Below are positions 6,947 through 9,618 of a stretch of 9,618 nt of DNA, in pieces. Source of the stretch: an uncultured Bacteroidales bacterium. GTDB lineage: Bacteria; Bacteroidota; Bacteroidia; Bacteroidales; UBA932. The notes beneath the pieces were generated by a model. It did no database searches and had not been told where the DNA came from. It saw only the letters and a list, made by a program, of their open reading frames with translations. Positions within the stretch are counted from its first letter, which is position 1. The number at the start of each line of letters is the position of its first letter. Where the stretch lies: contig CAKUYG010000072.1 in the NCBI GenBank assembly GCA_934702165.1, forward strand, positions 1-9,618, read 5' to 3'. The position numbers and the translations under genes are program-made.

Positions 6947-8291
6947 AATCTTCGTCGTTTGGCATTTTGCCTGATTCGAATGCGTCAAGGTCGTCCAGCC
7001 CGGCCCTGACCTCCTCGTGCATCTCCATGAGCGGCGCCGCCGCCCTCGTCTCCTTTTCGATGCGCCTCGACGCGATGCGGCTGAACGAAAGTATCACGCC
7101 GAAGGCTATGCAGAAGCAGAGGAAGGCGCTGGTGCCGTGGCTTATCAGGGGCAGGGTCTGACCTGTCATCGGGCCGATGTCCGCGTTGACGAACATGTGC
7201 AGGAAAGCCTGTCCTGAGATGAGTATGCAGAGCCCCGCCACACTGAGCTTGGCAAACTGGTCTTTGCCGCAGTTGCGTACTATTATCGATCCTCTGGCGA
7301 GCAGTGATATATATAGGAATATCACGAGCACTCCGCCGATGAATCCGTATTCTTCTATGATGAAACTGTACATGTAGTCCTCGGAAATGTCCGGGACAAC
7401 GTATCTCTGGGTGCTCTGGCCAGGGCCTTTGCCGAGAAAGCCCCCCTCGTGGATGGCTATCTTGGCGCTGTACGGCTGGCGCATGGCATCGAGCGCCTCC
7501 TGGTATTCGATGCTGCCCTTGCGCGAAGAGAGGAACTGCTTCTCCCAGTCATCTTTTTCCAGTATTCTGGAGATGCCGGTGCCTATACGTTCCATATATT
7601 TGCCGTCGGAGGCCTTGTAGACAAGCACGCATATCCCCACGGCAGCCGCACCAGCGAGCACCAGCAGGGACATGTCACGGGCGCTGCCTCCGCCGAGCAG
7701 TATCACTATGAGCATGATCAGCCCTATCACCAGGGCGCTGGAGTTGCTTCCCGGTATGATCATCACGAATGTGATTATGAACGGTGCGTAGATGAATATC
7801 ACTTTCCTCCACTCCTCGCTGAGCCCCCGCAGCGGGAGCGCGTCCCGTTTGAGGGCATCGATGGCGAATGATAGATACATGACCATCGCCACCTTGACCA
7901 CCTCGAACACGTGCACCTGCACGGCTCCTATCTTCAGGATGCGGTATGCGCCGTTGATCTCTATGGCACGCATGAACGGGAGATGAATCCTCGTGTCCAG
8001 AAGCAGCAGCAGGATGAACGATGTCGCGAAGCCGAAGGCGCTGAAAAAACGGAAGAACTTGACACTCCGGATGTTGTACAGCCCGATTATGATGGCGAGG
8101 CCCAACAGCACCACGATGAACTGTTCTTTGACCAGGTCAACCCTGGTGGCACCCTCATCCAGAAGTCTCGAGGTGGAGGAGAACATGCATACAATAGAAA
8201 ACAGGAAGAGCAGCAGCACGATGATCCAGACCACCTTGTCTCCCTCAAAGCGGTCCGCGAAATTCCAGAATGAACTCTTCTTGGCTGCCAT
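6936..8291 (-). CDS. ftsW: Septal peptidoglycan glycosyltransferase FtsW (SEDS family)
   Basis: FtsW is a multispanning membrane protein that polymerises lipid II into septal glycan strands, working with the class B PBP FtsI. The protein has 451 residues and about ten hydrophobic segments, roughly 20-38, 58-73, 78-99, 125-145, 163-180, 184-200, 207-225, 312-332, 347-370 and 385-405. A long extracytoplasmic loop (226-305) carries GKGPGQSTQRYVVPDISEDY; by alignment with FtsW/RodA, Asp305 is the catalytic residue. VTGQ/LPLIS-type sequence appears as MTGQTLPLISHGTS (375-388). Several SEDS motifs are diverged: GAYRILKIG and HVFE stand where GAxRWIxIG and QPxE are usual, and SHGTS replaces SxGGxS. 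A charged cytoplasmic tail of about 45 residues makes it longer than many FtsW proteins. RodA is the alternative, but position between murD and murG supports FtsW. It starts one base after the murD stop. Confidence 0.94.
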   Translation of the reverse strand: MAAKKSSFWNFADRFEGDKVVWIIVLLLFLFSIVCMFSSTSRLLDEGATRVDLVKEQFIVVLLGLAIIIGLYNIRSVKFFRFFSAFGFATSFILLLLLDTRIHLPFMRAIEINGAYRILKIGAVQVHVFEVVKVAMVMYLSFAIDALKRDALPLRGLSEEWRKVIFIYAPFIITFVMIIPGSNSSALVIGLIMLIVILLGGGSARDMSLLVLAGAAAVGICVLVYKASDGKYMERIGTGISRILEKDDWEKQFLSSRKGSIEYQEALDAMRQPYSAKIAIHEGGFLGKGPGQSTQRYVVPDISEDYMYSFIIEEYGFIGGVLVIFLYISLLARGSIIVRNCGKDQFAKLSVAGLCILISGQAFLHMFVNADIGPMTGQTLPLISHGTSAFLCFCIAFGVILSFSRIASRRIEKETRAAAPLMEMHEEVRAGLDDLDAFESGKMPNDEDYGI

Positions 8292-8292
8292 C

Positions 8293-9618
8293 CTACAGAT
8301 GCCTTACTGCTTCCTTGAACTGTCTGCCCCTGTCCTCGTAGTTCTTGAAGAGGTCGAAGCTGGCGCAGCATGGGCTGAGCAGTACCACGTCTCCCTCGGA
8401 GGCGAACTCCGCGGACTTGCGGACCGCTTCTTCCGCAGAGAGGCTGTCGCATATCCTGTCCTTGCCCACGATGTCCTCGAAGGCAGCATGGATCTTGGAG
8501 TTGTCCTTGCCCAGGCAGACTATGGCCTTGACCTTTTCTCGCACCAGACTGTCAAGGACGCTGTAGTCGTTGCCTTTGTCGGTGCCGCCGACTATCCATA
8601 CCACTGGGCGGGACTGGCATTCGAGGGCGTACCAGGCGGCGTCTATGTTGGTGGCTTTGGAGTCGTTGATGTAGAGCACACCGCCCACTTCCATCACCGG
8701 TTCGAGCCTGTGCTCGATAGGTGAGAAGGTCCTGAGGGAGTTGCGGATCACATCATCGCTGATGCCGCTGGCCTTTGCGGCGAGTGCGGCTGCCATGGAG
8801 TTGTAGATGTTGTGCTTGCCCCCGAGGGCCAGCTCCTTGAGATAGATGTCCGTACGGCTGTCTTCGTAGCGCATCACGATCCTGTCCCCTTCGAGGCAGG
8901 CTCCCTGGGCGACTTCCTTCTCCTGGGAGAACGGGAGCATCCTGGCCTGGAGGACGATCTGGCTCAGGTGCCCGATGGTGATGGCGTCATCCGAGTCGAA
9001 GATGAAGCAGTCTTCCGGTCTGAGGTTGCGTGTGATGCGGAACTTGGCTCTCACGTAATTCTCCATCTTGTGGTCATAGCGGTCCAGATGATCCGGGGTG
9101 ATGTTGGTGATGATGGCTATGTCCGGCCGGAAGGCGTAGCAGTCGTCCAGTTGGAAACTGCTGATTTCCAAGACATAGTAATCATGTTTTTCTGTGGCGA
9201 CCTGAAGTGCGTAGCTCTTGCCGATGTTGCCTCCCAGTCCTACGTTGAGGCCGGCTTCCTTGAGGAGATAATATATCAGGGAAGTCGTCGTGGTCTTGCC
9301 GTTCGACCCCGTGATGCAGATTTTCTTCGCCCTGTCGAAGCGCCCGGCGAACTCGATCTCTGATATGATGCCGACTCCCTCTTCGCGGAGTTTTTTCACG
9401 ATCGGAGCCGTCTGCGGGATGCCGGGGCTCTTCACCACTTCATCCGCGTTGAGGACCAGCTCCTCGCTGTGGCCGCCCTCCTCGTAGGGGATGCCCCATT
9501 CGCGCAGTGTGCCGGCGTATTCCTCTTTTATCTTTCCGCTGTCGGAGAGGAACACGTCGAATCCTTTTACTTTCGCGAGCACGGCGGCTCCTATGCCGCT
9601 CTCAGCTCCGCCCAGTAC
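8293..9618 (-). CDS. murD: UDP-N-acetylmuramoylalanine--D-glutamate ligase MurD (5' end outside window)
   Basis: MurD is a cytoplasmic ligase that adds D-glutamate to UDP-MurNAc-L-Ala using ATP, the step after MurC. The frame is open to the right edge and gives 441 visible residues. A GTG at 9582 could be read as a start, but the 12 residues before it, VLGGAESGIGAA, are the conserved N-terminal UDP-binding loop, so the true start lies only a few codons beyond the window. In visible-residue numbering the P-loop GSNGKTTTT is at 104-112, EISSFQLDD at 151-159 and NITPDHLDRY at 172-181. YVRAKFRI carries the lysine (192) that is carbamylated in the family. FSPIEHRLEPV, NDSKATN and SPCCASFDLFKNYEDRG mark the C-terminal domain; the last is diagnostic of MurD. 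The gene ends TAG, one base before ftsW. Confidence 0.97.
   Translation of the reverse strand, partial: VLGGAESGIGAAVLAKVKGFDVFLSDSGKIKEEYAGTLREWGIPYEEGGHSEELVLNADEVVKSPGIPQTAPIVKKLREEGVGIISEIEFAGRFDRAKKICITGSNGKTTTTSLIYYLLKEAGLNVGLGGNIGKSYALQVATEKHDYYVLEISSFQLDDCYAFRPDIAIITNITPDHLDRYDHKMENYVRAKFRITRNLRPEDCFIFDSDDAITIGHLSQIVLQARMLPFSQEKEVAQGACLEGDRIVMRYEDSRTDIYLKELALGGKHNIYNSMAAALAAKASGISDDVIRNSLRTFSPIEHRLEPVMEVGGVLYINDSKATNIDAAWYALECQSRPVVWIVGGTDKGNDYSVLDSLVREKVKAIVCLGKDNSKIHAAFEDIVGKDRICDSLSAEEAVRKSAEFASEGDVVLLSPCCASFDLFKNYEDRGRQFKEAVRHL

Larger units (their letters stand above)
1..9618 (-). other. Distal dcw operon, murD to gltX, apparently one transcript
   Basis: Eight genes lie on the same strand with junctions of +1, -11, -4, -4, -22, +13 and -4 bases, and no terminator-like hairpin with a T-run was noticed between them. 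This supports a single polycistronic unit. A look for the Bacteroidetes -7 box (TAnnTTTG) on the coding strand gave no candidate, though this was by eye. The promoter is presumably upstream, beyond the right edge, where mraZ, rsmH, ftsI, murE and mraY commonly lie in this phylum. Confidence 0.8.

Noticed and set aside
6947..6988. Extended murG start at TTG 6988
   Set aside because: The 14 added residues are not MurG-like, TTG is a rare start, and the ATG at 6946 gives the normal distance to the GGGTGG loop.
7993..8724. 243-residue plus-strand open frame crossing the murD/ftsW junction
   Set aside because: It spans two real genes on the other strand, is in mirror register with murD, and shows no domain, start context or homology that I recognise.
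9580..9582. murD starting at GTG 9582
   Set aside because: The in-frame upstream codons to the window edge encode VLGGAESGIGAA, the conserved N-terminal loop of MurD, so this GTG is an internal valine and the gene is cut by the window.
1..9618. A hidden novel system, toxin-antitoxin pair, phage or mobile element among these genes
   Set aside because: Every base except 14 lies in a recognised conserved gene with intact key motifs. I saw no inverted repeats flanking segments, no compositional break and no unexplained open frame.

Overview
The window is one uninterrupted minus-strand run of eight genes, the distal half of a division and cell wall (dcw) cluster. In transcription order, from the right edge to the left edge, they are murD (5' end cut by the window), ftsW, murG, murC, ftsQ, ftsA, ftsZ and gltX (3' end cut by the window). 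I saw no RNA gene, mobile element, repeat array, CRISPR or terminator, and no plus-strand gene that I believe in. No stretch exceeds 13 bases without coding sequence.

The likely source is a Bacteroidetes bacterium, most probably of the order Bacteroidales, with a fairly GC-rich genome. The reasons are the order murD-ftsW-murG-murC-ftsQ-ftsA-ftsZ with no murB or ddl between murC and ftsQ, the Bacteroidales flavour of FtsA, FtsZ and MurD, and start sites that mostly lack Shine-Dalgarno sequences and sit in A-rich patches. A gut or other host-associated lineage related to the Rikenellaceae is a guess; family or genus cannot be settled by eye.

Region by region: 9618-8293 is MurD, which adds D-glutamate to the cytoplasmic UDP-MurNAc-peptide. 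8291-6936 is FtsW, the SEDS glycosyltransferase of the septum. 6946-5822 is MurG, which makes lipid II. 5825-4467 is MurC, which adds the first amino acid, L-Ala. 4470-3685 is FtsQ, a bitopic divisome scaffold. 3706-2273 is FtsA, the actin-like membrane tether. 2259-1015 is FtsZ, the ring-forming tubulin homologue. 1018-1 is the N-terminal two thirds of glutamyl-tRNA synthetase.

The genes work together directly: MurC and MurD build the stem peptide, MurG finishes the lipid-linked precursor, FtsW polymerises it at the septum, and FtsQ, FtsA and FtsZ position and assemble the machine. Junctions are extremely tight (three 4-base ATGA overlaps, overlaps of 11 and 22 bases, gaps of 1 and 13 bases), which suggests one transcript with translational coupling. 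The one non-dcw member is gltX, attached to ftsZ by an ATGA overlap, and it is the most notable layout feature. I found no previously undescribed system; the observations below are refinements of a conserved housekeeping locus.
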